Shown here: one piece after another, positions 1-5,300 of the stretch | Layout of the letters: every line of letters begins with the position of its first letter | Position numbering within the stretch: the stretch's first letter is position 1 | Assembly (NCBI GenBank): GCA_937900305.1 | Contig: CALCCV010000053.1 | Span: 1 to 6,700 of the forward strand | Direction: 5' to 3' | From: an uncultured Pseudobdellovibrionaceae bacterium | GTDB taxonomy: Bacteria; Bdellovibrionota; Bdellovibrionia; Bdellovibrionales; Bdellovibrionaceae | Length of the DNA stretch: 6,700 nucleotides | Made by a program: the position numbers and the translations under genes | Notes under the pieces: generated by a model | The model's database searches: none | Seen by the model: only the letters and a program-made list of their open reading frames with translations | Told to the model about the DNA's origin: nothing

Positions 1-6
1 GCTACG

Positions 7-480
7 TTACGTGATAGAGTCCGAAGTCACACAGATTTTGGGTGCGGAATGTAGGTTATCAGCGTTACATTTTATTTCAATACGGTGAAAGCCTTGCCTT
101 TTGGCTTCATCTTCAACGCATTCAATGGCTTCGGAAACAAATCCTTTTCCTTCAAATTTTTTAGCAATCCAATACCCGAGTTCAAGTTTATGGTTCCAGT
201 GACTGATAGAGTGAAGATGAAGAGTTCCAATACACAGAGCATCGTCAGTTGAAATGATGAAAACGACTTCCTGACCTGGATTTTCTTTTGAAGCGTCTTT
301 TAGATATTCTCCAACATCATCGTTTTTTTTAATCCAGTCCCAGATGGCATCTCTATCCTTTTTATCTTGTTCAATTGTCTTCCAAAGTTTTTCTGTAAAA
401 TCAGCATTGGCGAAATTTAGAATAACTCGTTTGTGGCGAAGAGAATGAGAAAACGGAGTTTTTTTAAGTGGCTCAATCAT
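7..480 (-). CDS. GNAT-family N-acetyltransferase (RimJ/RimL-like), C-terminus missing
   Basis: The predicted 157-residue protein resembles RimJ/RimL-type GNAT enzymes, which move an acetyl group from acetyl-CoA to an amine; the substrate cannot be read here. The acetyl-CoA loop is visible as LGYWIAKKFEGKGF near residues 101-114, followed by a helix (SEAIECVEDEAKRQGF) and the strand HRIEIKCNADNLHS. Family members normally continue with a helix and a final strand of about 20-30 residues; here the frame stops soon after NLHS, and the other two frames also meet stops nearby, so the 3' end looks truncated or shifted. I chose the ATG at 478-480 because it lies one base after the antitoxin stop, with AGAAGG nine bases upstream. 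An ATG at 498 is possible, but it overlaps that ribosome site. The gene is probably co-transcribed with the toxin-antitoxin pair. The family is fairly sure; activity is doubtful. Confidence 0.8.
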   Translation of the reverse strand: MIEPLKKTPFSHSLRHKRVILNFANADFTEKLWKTIEQDKKDRDAIWDWIKKNDDVGEYLKDASKENPGQEVVFIISTDDALCIGTLHLHSISHWNHKLELGYWIAKKFEGKGFVSEAIECVEDEAKRQGFHRIEIKCNADNLHSAPKICVTSDSIT

Positions 481-481
481 T

Positions 482-847
482 TTAAGAAGCCTTCTCAATC
501 GGCGTCAAAGTTAGTTTGAAGCCCATCGTTTTCAAGATGGAAGCCAGCGTATCAATCGTCGGATTTCCTTTTTCACCCAAGGCTTTGTAAATCGTCGCCG
601 TGGAAATTCCTGCTTCTTTTGCGATGTCTTCCATGGACATATCAAAGGCTTGAGAAACTCGGCGAAGTGAAAGAAGAAAAGCAGGAGGAAAGTCGGCATT
701 TTCTTCCAAAGAAGTTTTAAGATATTCATAAGCCTCTTTTTTATTTTTTTTCAATCGCTTCATCATCCAATCGTCATATTTAACGGATGGCTTGGAAGAA
801 GCAGTTTTAGACTTCGCCTGTTTTTTTGTAGTCGCCTTTTTATTCAT
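482..847 (-). CDS. HigA-like antitoxin with helix-turn-helix (addiction module antidote, TIGR02684-like)
   Basis: This 121-residue protein has the layout of the 'probable addiction module antidote' family, which neutralises a cognate RelE/HigB-like toxin and usually represses its own promoter. Residues 1-25 are rich in Lys, Ala, Ser and Thr and are probably disordered. Residues 38-66 (EAYEYLKTSLEE, then FLLSLRRVSQAF) match the family's first helices. Residues 71-92 form an XRE-type helix-turn-helix (MEDIAKEAGISTATIYKAL), followed by the family's GNPT motif at 94-97 and a C-terminal helix and strand (ILKTMGFKLTLTP). The ATG at 845-847 overlaps the end of the toxin gene by 8 bases, implying translational coupling, with a GGA-type ribosome site just upstream. 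The toxin-first order is that of the higBA/RelE-Xre class. The Lys-rich N-terminal extension is longer than I expect for the family. DNA binding and pairing with this toxin are inferred from family and context. Confidence 0.88.
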   Translation of the reverse strand: MNKKATTKKQAKSKTASSKPSVKYDDWMMKRLKKNKKEAYEYLKTSLEENADFPPAFLLSLRRVSQAFDMSMEDIAKEAGISTATIYKALGEKGNPTIDTLASILKTMGFKLTLTPIEKAS

Positions 848-1163
848 AACTTTTCCAATCCTTTAAATACAATTTTGCTTTTTCAATATCTTTGCTTTGA
901 GTTCGCTTATCCCCACCAACCAAGAGCAATAAAATTTTTTGTCCTTGGATGGAAAAATACACCCTAAAGCCTGGACCATAATCAATCCGAAATTCAAAAA
1001 CGTCCTCACCCAGACCCTTGATGTCGCCCAAATTTCCGAACACGGCTCGGTCTATCCGAGCCTGAATGATTTGCTTTGTCTTTTTATCCTTCAAAGAAGT
1101 GAGCCACTTTTCAAAAGGTGGTTTGCTATTAAGTGGTTTGTAGATGCTTAATTCGTAAATCAT
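840..1163 (-). CDS. HigB/RelE-like toxin (putative addiction module killer protein, TIGR02683-like)
   Basis: This 107-residue basic protein belongs to the RelE/ParE superfamily. Its closest match from memory is TIGR02683, paired with TIGR02684 antidotes. Diagnostic stretches are LGEDVFEFRIDYGPGFRVYF at residues 51-70, then ILLLLVGGDKRTQSKDIEKA at 77-96 and a final helix ending KDW. RelE-fold toxins of this kind usually cleave mRNA at the ribosome; no activity can be shown from sequence alone. The ATG at 1161-1163 gives the usual N-terminus. The gene is first in an operon with the overlapping antitoxin gene and the acetyltransferase gene. Its promoter lies so close that the message would have only about two or three bases before the start codon, and no strong ribosome site is present beyond an A-rich GAAAAAG. 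The gene looks full length. Confidence 0.9.
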   Translation of the reverse strand: MIYELSIYKPLNSKPPFEKWLTSLKDKKTKQIIQARIDRAVFGNLGDIKGLGEDVFEFRIDYGPGFRVYFSIQGQKILLLLVGGDKRTQSKDIEKAKLYLKDWKSYE

Positions 1164-1166
1164 TCT

Positions 1167-1186
1167 TTTTCTATTATAGTAGAAAA
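1167..1186. promoter_or_regulatory. Inverted repeat over the toxin -10 box; candidate antitoxin operator
   Basis: TTTTCTA (1167-1173) and TAGAAAA (1180-1186) are perfect 7-base inverted arms separated by six bases. The repeat covers the -10 hexamer of the toxin promoter. Helix-turn-helix antitoxins of this class commonly bind such palindromes to repress their own operon, so this is the best operator candidate. A second, smaller repeat (AGAAT 1201-1205 and ATTCT 1211-1215) lies at the -35 side and could be a second half of the operator region. Binding is inference. Confidence 0.55.
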
Positions 1187-1201
1187 TATTAAGAATGTCC
1201 A
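1173..1201 (-). promoter_or_regulatory. Sigma-70-type promoter of the toxin-antitoxin operon
   Basis: Read on the minus strand, TGGACA (1196-1201) lies exactly 17 bases before TATAAT (1173-1178): one mismatch from the consensus -35 and a perfect -10. A start site about seven bases after the -10 box would fall near 1165-1167, only two to four bases before the toxin ATG at 1163. The transcript is therefore predicted to be leaderless or nearly so. Hexamers and spacing are visible; the start site is predicted. Confidence 0.7.
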
Positions 1202-1214
1202 GAATTACTTATTC

Positions 1215-1225
1215 TTGGATTGAAT
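1215..1225 (+). repeat. Candidate left terminal inverted repeat of the transposon
   Basis: TTGGATTGAAT on the plus strand is matched by its exact reverse complement at 4030-4040, so both copies read inward toward the three transposon genes. The match does not extend clearly on either side. An 11-base match between two AT-rich flanks of about 200 bases is uncommon but could be chance. It lies 14 bases behind the -35 box of the toxin promoter. Confidence 0.35.
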
Positions 1226-1366
1226 AGGCTACTGACTCACTTAACTATAAGTCGCAAATCCCATCCATTAGAGCCAGTTCCACCAAAAAAATGACCTCAA
1301 CAGCCAAAAAATCTCAGTTTTCCAAATAAAAACGGTATTTCACCAGTAGGCACCAAGCCAAACTTA

Positions 1367-1395
1367 TTGACTTAAATCCTTATATTTATTAAATA
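1367..1395 (+). promoter_or_regulatory. Possible plus-strand promoter facing the transposon genes
   Basis: TTGACT (1367-1372) and TAAATA (1390-1395) are spaced by 17 bases. No plus-strand gene follows, so any transcript would run antisense to the transposition ATPase. The region is AT-rich and such matches arise by chance, so this is a weak call. Confidence 0.22.
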
Positions 1396-1635
1396 CTTAG
1401 CCATGCGTAGGCGAATTAAGTCCGTCTCTCACTACCATTTACTAGATCCTGCAACTTTCCGATACCCAAATTGCACTCTTCCGAACCTGCGACAGCAGGT
1501 GAGGGATTGGTGCGCCTTTTTGAAGTCAAAGCTATGATGTTATTTGTTTTTGGCTCTGATGCTCCTGGAATCGGCATCTGATGAGCAGGGGAGTTGAGCC
1601 CATGTTTCAACCAAAACTGAATCTTGATCCCATTC

Positions 1636-2088
1636 TCACCCACTAAAGTCGAATGAATGAGGCTTCGTAAAAGCCTTTTCTAGGAGGTGGGATTCGTCAA
1701 CGATGACCATGATCTTTTGCTTCTTCGTTTGAGCGATGTCTCGTATTGTCGCCTTAAATTCTTTTACCAGCCCCACGCGAGAACCAGACCTGGCTTGGAT
1801 ATCCAAGGACCAGCAAAGTTGTCGGTAAAACTCATTTACAGATCCTCCGGTCGCGGTGACATTTAAAAATAAATATTGCGACGAGTGGAAGTGGCTTTGT
1901 GACCATCTTAAAGAAGTTGATTTTCCACTGCCAACTTCTCCTGTCACAATCAGCACACCGCCGCTAGTTACGTATTCAAAGCGTTCTTTAACGGCGACCA
2001 TTGAAGGAAGTTTAAGTAAATTTTTTGCGGTTAGTTCTGAAGTAAATGGTTCAAATTTAAAACCAAAGTATGCACAATACCCGCTCAC
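1636..2088 (-). CDS. Transposition-associated AAA+ ATPase (ExeA/TniB-like), truncated after Walker B
   Basis: This protein belongs to the AAA+ ATPases that accompany DDE transposases (TniB, IstB and MuB-like helpers, often annotated ExeA family) and use ATP to guide target choice. It opens with the family's FGFKFEPFTSEL segment and LLKLPSM. Walker A is GEVGSGKST at residues 50-58 and Walker B is IMVIVDESH at 126-134 with D131 and E132. It then stops at residue 150, whereas relatives run to roughly 260-300 residues, so sensor 1, the arginine finger and the lid are absent. I infer that it is non-functional or a remnant. The GTG start overlaps the transposase stop (GTGA) and has GGAGGT five bases upstream, which indicates translational coupling. 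The last residues (AFTKPHSFDFSG) only loosely recall the family's next helix, so the break may be a small deletion or frameshift there. Confidence 0.82.
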   Translation of the reverse strand: MSGYCAYFGFKFEPFTSELTAKNLLKLPSMVAVKERFEYVTSGGVLIVTGEVGSGKSTSLRWSQSHFHSSQYLFLNVTATGGSVNEFYRQLCWSLDIQARSGSRVGLVKEFKATIRDIAQTKKQKIMVIVDESHLLEKAFTKPHSFDFSG

Positions 2089-3437
2089 GATTCACCTCCG
2101 AACTTTTGTTCGAAGAGTTGGCCACTAGATGGTGGTGTCGAAGCCGGTAGCCCAGCCAAAGAAGAGTCTGCTTCAGGCTTTTTTGAAGAAGCTTCACTTC
2201 CCCAGTTACGGCCGATCTTGGCGTTGACGTGAGGGTTTACAACTTGGGCCTTACCGTAAGATTTATTTTGAAAAAAGATTTCCACTTGCGAAAGATCTTC
2301 GAAGTGATAGCGAAGCTCTACCTGGCGATCAATAAGACCCACTGGTGCCTCGTACATGACCCCGTGAAGACGTATGGTTCGGTCTTTTTTGACTCGTCTA
2401 AATTCAATTTGCCTGAAGTAATCAAGCAACCCCGGCGGTGCCGTACGCACGCACTCTAAGCCCTGGCGGAACCGATCATAGGGTGTTTGCTTTGTTGTCG
2501 AGTGAACTTTGTTATTGTACTCATCTAACCACTGGGAGAAGTGATGATTAAGCAAATCCAATTTCTCTTTTCGCTCCTGAGTTTGAGAACCCAAAAAGTG
2601 ATCGCGGACAGTTTTAAACCAACGCTCGATTTTACCGCGGCCTTGGGGCGTGTACGGCCTAGAGTGCTGGATACCGATGCCAAGTTGCGCTGCGACCTGT
2701 TCTAGATGGAGAGTTTTAAAACAAGCACCATTATCAATGTAAAGCTTTTGCGGTAACCCTCGAGCCAAGATCGATTGTCGTAAGCAATCTAGGAAATTCG
2801 TCAAAGTTTCAGCCAAATAAAACTGTGCATGAACCACGAAGCGGGAATGGTCATCAATGACCGCGATCAAATAACTTTTCTTTGCGCCTCGCCCATCGAC
2901 TTGAACATAAGGCCCATGCATCACGTCACTTTGCCAGATCTCATTGGGGTGACTCGCTTCAAAGCGGCGCTTGTCTTTTGCATCTTCATTATTGGGAAAA
3001 AGCAATTCCTCCGCCGCTAAGTAACGATAGATAGTAGATGGGTTTAGTTTCTCGTCCGTCCCGATCATTTTTTTATGTCGAAGTCTAGTGATAATGGCCG
3101 GAACCTTGATCTCAGGCTCCTCTTTCTTTAGTTCTTTTATCGCAAGCTTCAGACTTGCCGAGATGGAGCGCGCTTCTCCTTTGTCGCTGCGGCTTTTCGG
3201 CTCTAATCCTTCAAGTCTAAACCCCGCCTTCTTATAGCTGCTAATCCACCCTTCGATTGTTGATCTCGCTACTCGAGCTCGCTCTTTTGAAAACGGGATA
3301 TCGTAAGTCCTATTAATTTTTTCTTGGATCAATCGCTCTCTATCGCCATAGCCAAGGCGAACGCCGGTTACGAACTCTGCTATGAGTCCAAATCTAAACG
3401 TCGCAATTGCTAGTCTTCTTTGCTTGTCATCTTCCAC
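2085..3437 (-). CDS. DDE transposase, integrase-core type (IS481/TniA-like)
   Basis: This 450-residue enzyme should catalyse strand cleavage and joining for the surrounding element. Residues about 15-80 form a helix-turn-helix DNA-binding region (ARVARSTIEGWISSYKKAGF) followed by the GLEPKSRSDKG linker typical of IS481-like transposases, then a second helical domain with NPSTIYRYL near 132-140. The rve integrase core spans about 165-290 with all three acidic residues: D171 in WQSDVMHG, D235 in YIDNGACF and E271 in PQGRGKIERW. D235 and E271 are separated by 35 residues, the classic D,D(35)E spacing. A Mu-transposase-like C-terminal segment and a Ser/Pro-rich tail, possibly for contacting the ATPase, follow. 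Translation starts at GTG 3437 with AGGAGG five bases upstream. The reading frame is intact, unlike that of its ATPase partner. Assignment to a named IS group is tentative. Confidence 0.9.
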   Translation of the reverse strand: MEDDKQRRLAIATFRFGLIAEFVTGVRLGYGDRERLIQEKINRTYDIPFSKERARVARSTIEGWISSYKKAGFRLEGLEPKSRSDKGEARSISASLKLAIKELKKEEPEIKVPAIITRLRHKKMIGTDEKLNPSTIYRYLAAEELLFPNNEDAKDKRRFEASHPNEIWQSDVMHGPYVQVDGRGAKKSYLIAVIDDHSRFVVHAQFYLAETLTNFLDCLRQSILARGLPQKLYIDNGACFKTLHLEQVAAQLGIGIQHSRPYTPQGRGKIERWFKTVRDHFLGSQTQERKEKLDLLNHHFSQWLDEYNNKVHSTTKQTPYDRFRQGLECVRTAPPGLLDYFRQIEFRRVKKDRTIRLHGVMYEAPVGLIDRQVELRYHFEDLSQVEIFFQNKSYGKAQVVNPHVNAKIGRNWGSEASSKKPEADSSLAGLPASTPPSSGQLFEQKFGGES

Positions 3438-3449
3438 TTTGCCCTCCTT
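3438..3449 (-). promoter_or_regulatory. Strong ribosome-binding site of the transposase gene
   Basis: On the minus strand AGGAGGG lies about five bases before a GTG codon at 3435-3437. This supports GTG as the start, in the absence of a nearby ATG with comparable spacing. Confidence 0.6.
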
Positions 3450-3502
3450 TTAGGGATTTCAAAGCTCTCTAGCAAAGATGACTCTTCCACATAACGACAC
3501 AA

Positions 3503-4000
3503 TCAGGTGGGGTCGGCAAAAGAAGAGCAGGTTGCACGCTTTTTAAAGTAAAAAAATGGAATTAATTTCTGAAAACAAAAATCTAAAACTTCGATCGGAT
3601 CGGGCATGGAAACAAAATCCATTCTCGCCATTTTCATAAAACGACACAGCCAGTGACCAAATCGTTGGCGCCGAGGATCTGGCCACACACCATTAGTAAG
3701 GCGATATCGAATAATATTGTAAATGGATTCAATTCCGGTACGTACTCCAGCCAAGAACCCCTCAGGTCTTGTCGTCACAACCACATGGCAGCCCGCACAG
3801 CGAAATCGCTTCATCCACACAGCTGATGTCAGGTTTTCGAAGTACCTGAAAACGTAGCCATGTCCCCACATCGGTCTCTGGCATTTTTCACAAAAACAGC
3901 TTCCCCACTTGAATCCTTTGCCCTGTTCTGATAACAACCGAAGACAGATTTTGCGCAACAAAATCATATTTGCCCACAGAAAAGCCGGTGCTTGTAACAT
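3503..4000 (-). CDS. Zinc-ribbon protein of the transposon (DUF6431-like)
   Basis: The predicted 165-residue basic protein has two CxxC knuckles, CEKC at 37-40 and CAGC at 68-71, with a WGHGYVFRYF stretch between them and RFRC just before the second: a zinc-ribbon layout. After it come FLAGVRTGIESIYNIIRYRL and a basic helix (RRQRFGHWLCRFMKM). From memory this resembles DUF6431-type proteins found beside DDE transposase and ExeA-like ATPase pairs; a role in recognising transposon ends or target is inference. It lies 65 bases upstream of the transposase on the same strand and is probably part of the element. The start is uncertain: the ATG at 3998-4000 sits in the loop of a 10-base-pair hairpin and lacks a well-placed ribosome site, while an ATG at residue 12 (3967) would shorten the protein to 154 residues. 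Neither choice affects the cysteines. Confidence 0.68.
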   Translation of the reverse strand: MLQAPAFLWANMILLRKICLRLLSEQGKGFKWGSCFCEKCQRPMWGHGYVFRYFENLTSAVWMKRFRCAGCHVVVTTRPEGFLAGVRTGIESIYNIIRYRLTNGVWPDPRRQRFGHWLCRFMKMARMDFVSMPDPIEVLDFCFQKLIPFFYFKKRATCSSFADPT

Positions 4001-4010
4001 CGGCTTTTCT
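3978..4010. terminator. Ten-base-pair hairpin around the zinc-ribbon start codon; possible intrinsic terminator
   Basis: AGAAAAGCCG (3978-3987) and CGGCTTTTCT (4001-4010) are perfect complements around a 13-base loop. On the plus strand the second arm runs into further T-rich sequence (TTTACCTTTC), as in an intrinsic terminator. On the minus strand the loop begins with the candidate ATG, so the same fold could also block read-through into the element or limit translation of the zinc-ribbon gene. Which role applies is not decidable from sequence. Confidence 0.5.
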
Positions 4011-4029
4011 TTTACCTTTCTCTTAAATA

Positions 4030-4040
4030 ATTCAATCCAA
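4030..4040 (-). repeat. Candidate right terminal inverted repeat of the transposon
   Basis: ATTCAATCCAA is the exact reverse complement of 1215-1225 and lies 30 bases upstream of the zinc-ribbon start, as a terminal repeat should. A six-base AGAATT occurs just outside both copies (1201-1206 and 4050-4055), at 8 and 9 bases distance. That hints at a target duplication but does not establish one. Confidence 0.35.
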
Positions 4041-4153
4041 TTTAAATCGAGAATTTTCGTCCATACCTGAATTATTGTGAGAAAACTAGGGCTTTCTTAT
4101 CTAGGATAAATTGCGAGTTCACACTAAGGTAATTTAACTTTTGTTTAAGTGCA

Positions 4154-4195
4154 TGGATGTCAGCATATTCCCGCTGACTTCGCCATCAGCATCCA
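4154..4195. repeat. Nested inverted repeats downstream of the aspartic protease gene
   Basis: GTCAGC (4159-4164) pairs with GCTGAC (4173-4178) around an eight-base loop. TGGATG (4154-4159) can pair with CATCCA (4190-4195) outside it; the two stems share base 4159. No T-run follows on the minus strand, so this is not a textbook terminator for the protease gene, though it sits in the right place (52-93 bases past its stop). Confidence 0.4.
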
Positions 4196-4247
4196 AGGAT
4201 TATTGCCATGAGCCTCTCAAGACAAACTTTACTGGATTCAAAAAGGT

Positions 4248-5105
4248 CTAATCTTCGATCGTCCACAGATCCTTATTAAGATCAAAATGCCATTTTAGGC
4301 CAGATATGACATCAAAACCAAGAACAACAGCAGCGCCTCGTGCTTTTGCATCATTGAGTGGTCCACTAAAGTCATAGGATGCAATTCGAAGTCTTGAGCC
4401 TGTCCTCTTTCCCACGGAGATATTATTCAAAATATAGTTTATGACTTCAATTTTAGCGCAAGATGTTTTAACGAGTGATTCACTAACAAACTCAAACAAT
4501 TGCTTATGTTTTTCGACAAAGGAGCTGTCAACAACTGAATGGCTGGCTCCGGTATCGAGGACTGCAAGAGTTTCGATACCTCCAAGTTTTACCGGAACAT
4601 ATATCCTTCTGAAAGAATCTCTTCTCAATTTTTGCGTATTCAGGTTAGGTGGAATTTTCGCTTCAAGTTCAACGACTCCCTGAGCTAGGTCAAATCTCCA
4701 AGCCCTATGGTCAATAGAATCAATTCCCATGAGCCCCTTTCCAAAAGAGGGAGTGCATCTGTCAATTTTAGTAAGATCGGATTCAAAATTACCAATTCTA
4801 ATCGGGCTGACCTGAATTTGCTCACAAGAGCTTGAGCAGCCTACTCCCTCAGATTTATGACTATCCAATATTTTTAAAGGACTTGACCAGCCGAACAGTT
4901 CTTCCGGGAGTTTAGATCCACCTGCACCAGTATCAAATAGGCAACCTTCGGTTAAGATTTTATTCCCAAAAGAACAATCGACATATCCCACGCCACCCGA
5001 ACGATAAATTTCAAACCCACTAACTTCCCTGGCAGATGAATAGGAATAGGAAACTAAAGTCAAAAAGGATAAAATAAAAGTCAAATTGAGTTTTTGATTT
5101 TTCAT
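4248..5105 (-). CDS. Exported double-lobed retropepsin-like aspartic protease
   Basis: This is a 285-residue secreted protein, probably an aspartic endopeptidase. An N-terminal signal peptide is clear: MKNQK, a hydrophobic core (LTFILSFLTLVSY), then SYSSA with likely cleavage after residue 25. Two retropepsin-like lobes follow. The first has LFDTGAGGSKLP with the catalytic DTG at 58-60 and ends with GLMGIDSIDHRAWRFDL near 124-140. The second has AVLDTGASHSVVD with DTG at 184-186 and ends with VVLGFDVISGLKWHFDL near 260-276. Each lobe thus carries its own DTG and closing hydrophobic-Gly motif, suggesting an internal duplication that forms a one-chain active site, much as in pepsins. Six cysteines (44, 55, 90, 94, 117, 216) could form disulfides outside the cytoplasm. 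The ATG at 5103-5105 is chosen for its AGGAGA ribosome site ten bases upstream; an earlier in-frame start would spoil the signal peptide. The substrate is unknown and the gene stands alone. Confidence 0.8.
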   Translation of the reverse strand: MKNQKLNLTFILSFLTLVSYSYSSAREVSGFEIYRSGGVGYVDCSFGNKILTEGCLFDTGAGGSKLPEELFGWSSPLKILDSHKSEGVGCSSSCEQIQVSPIRIGNFESDLTKIDRCTPSFGKGLMGIDSIDHRAWRFDLAQGVVELEAKIPPNLNTQKLRRDSFRRIYVPVKLGGIETLAVLDTGASHSVVDSSFVEKHKQLFEFVSESLVKTSCAKIEVINYILNNISVGKRTGSRLRIASYDFSGPLNDAKARGAAVVLGFDVISGLKWHFDLNKDLWTIED

Positions 5106-5252
5106 CTTATTTTGATCTCCTGTCAAATTGTTAACCATTTGCGCAGTTTTGGGACCGAGAATTACAATGGCTTTGCTTCCGTATCTAGAAACACGTTACA
5201 AACTGATACCAAACTACCGTCATGCCAATTGCATGCCGCTCACGCGAGTGAA

Positions 5253-5278
5253 ACCGAGTCGGCACAGAAACACTCGGT
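5253..5278. repeat. Seven-base inverted repeat (possible RNA hairpin or operator)
   Basis: ACCGAGT (5253-5259) and ACTCGGT (5272-5278) are perfect inverted arms around a 12-base loop. It lies some 150 bases upstream of the protease start codon and 23 bases before the small frame-split ORF. There is no immediate T-run on either side. Confidence 0.4.
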
Positions 5279-5300
5279 CACAATTCTGCGCTGAGGGATA

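Larger units (their letters stand above)
1202..1635. other. Gene-free stretch between the toxin operon and the truncated transposition ATPase
   Basis: I find no convincing gene here. It holds the left candidate transposon end (1215-1225), a possible plus-strand promoter (1367-1395) and a small hairpin, ACCTGC at 1485-1490 with GCAGGT at 1495-1500. A minus-strand frame open from 1643 to 1416 begins just past the ATPase stop, but it lacks a ribosome site and resembles no family I know. The distance from the ATPase stop to the inverted repeat (about 410 bases) is close to what the missing ATPase C-terminus would occupy. I could not find its expected motifs in any frame, so this may be replaced or heavily decayed DNA. 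Confidence 0.5.

Noticed and set aside
939..1151. Plus-strand open frame opposite the toxin gene
   Set aside because: The minus-strand toxin has clear family motifs over the same bases, and the plus frame has no ribosome site or recognisable content.
1252..1285. Sequence ending in TTCCACCA that recalls the 3' end of a tRNA, as at integration sites
   Set aside because: The spacing from a T-loop-like segment to CCA is too long, and no matching 5' acceptor strand or anticodon arm is present upstream.
1416..1643. Minus-strand open frame of about 75 codons just past the ATPase stop
   Set aside because: It has no ribosome site, begins within the ATPase end in another frame, and shows no motif of the missing ATPase tail or of any family I recognise.
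3490..3650. ACGACACA repeated near 3493 and 3640, suggesting transposase-binding repeats with a TGTCG-type end
   Set aside because: The second copy is explained by zinc-ribbon coding sequence (CRFMK), the shared core is only about eight bases, and no inverted partner lies at the left side of the element.
5249..5266. ACCGAGTCGGC, which resembles the terminal hairpin of a Cas9 tracrRNA
   Set aside because: There is no CRISPR array, cas gene or anti-repeat in the window, and the match is a short palindrome expected by chance.
5094..5294. Plus-strand open frame upstream of the protease gene
   Set aside because: It starts inside the protease signal-peptide region on the opposite strand and has no ribosome site or recognisable domain.
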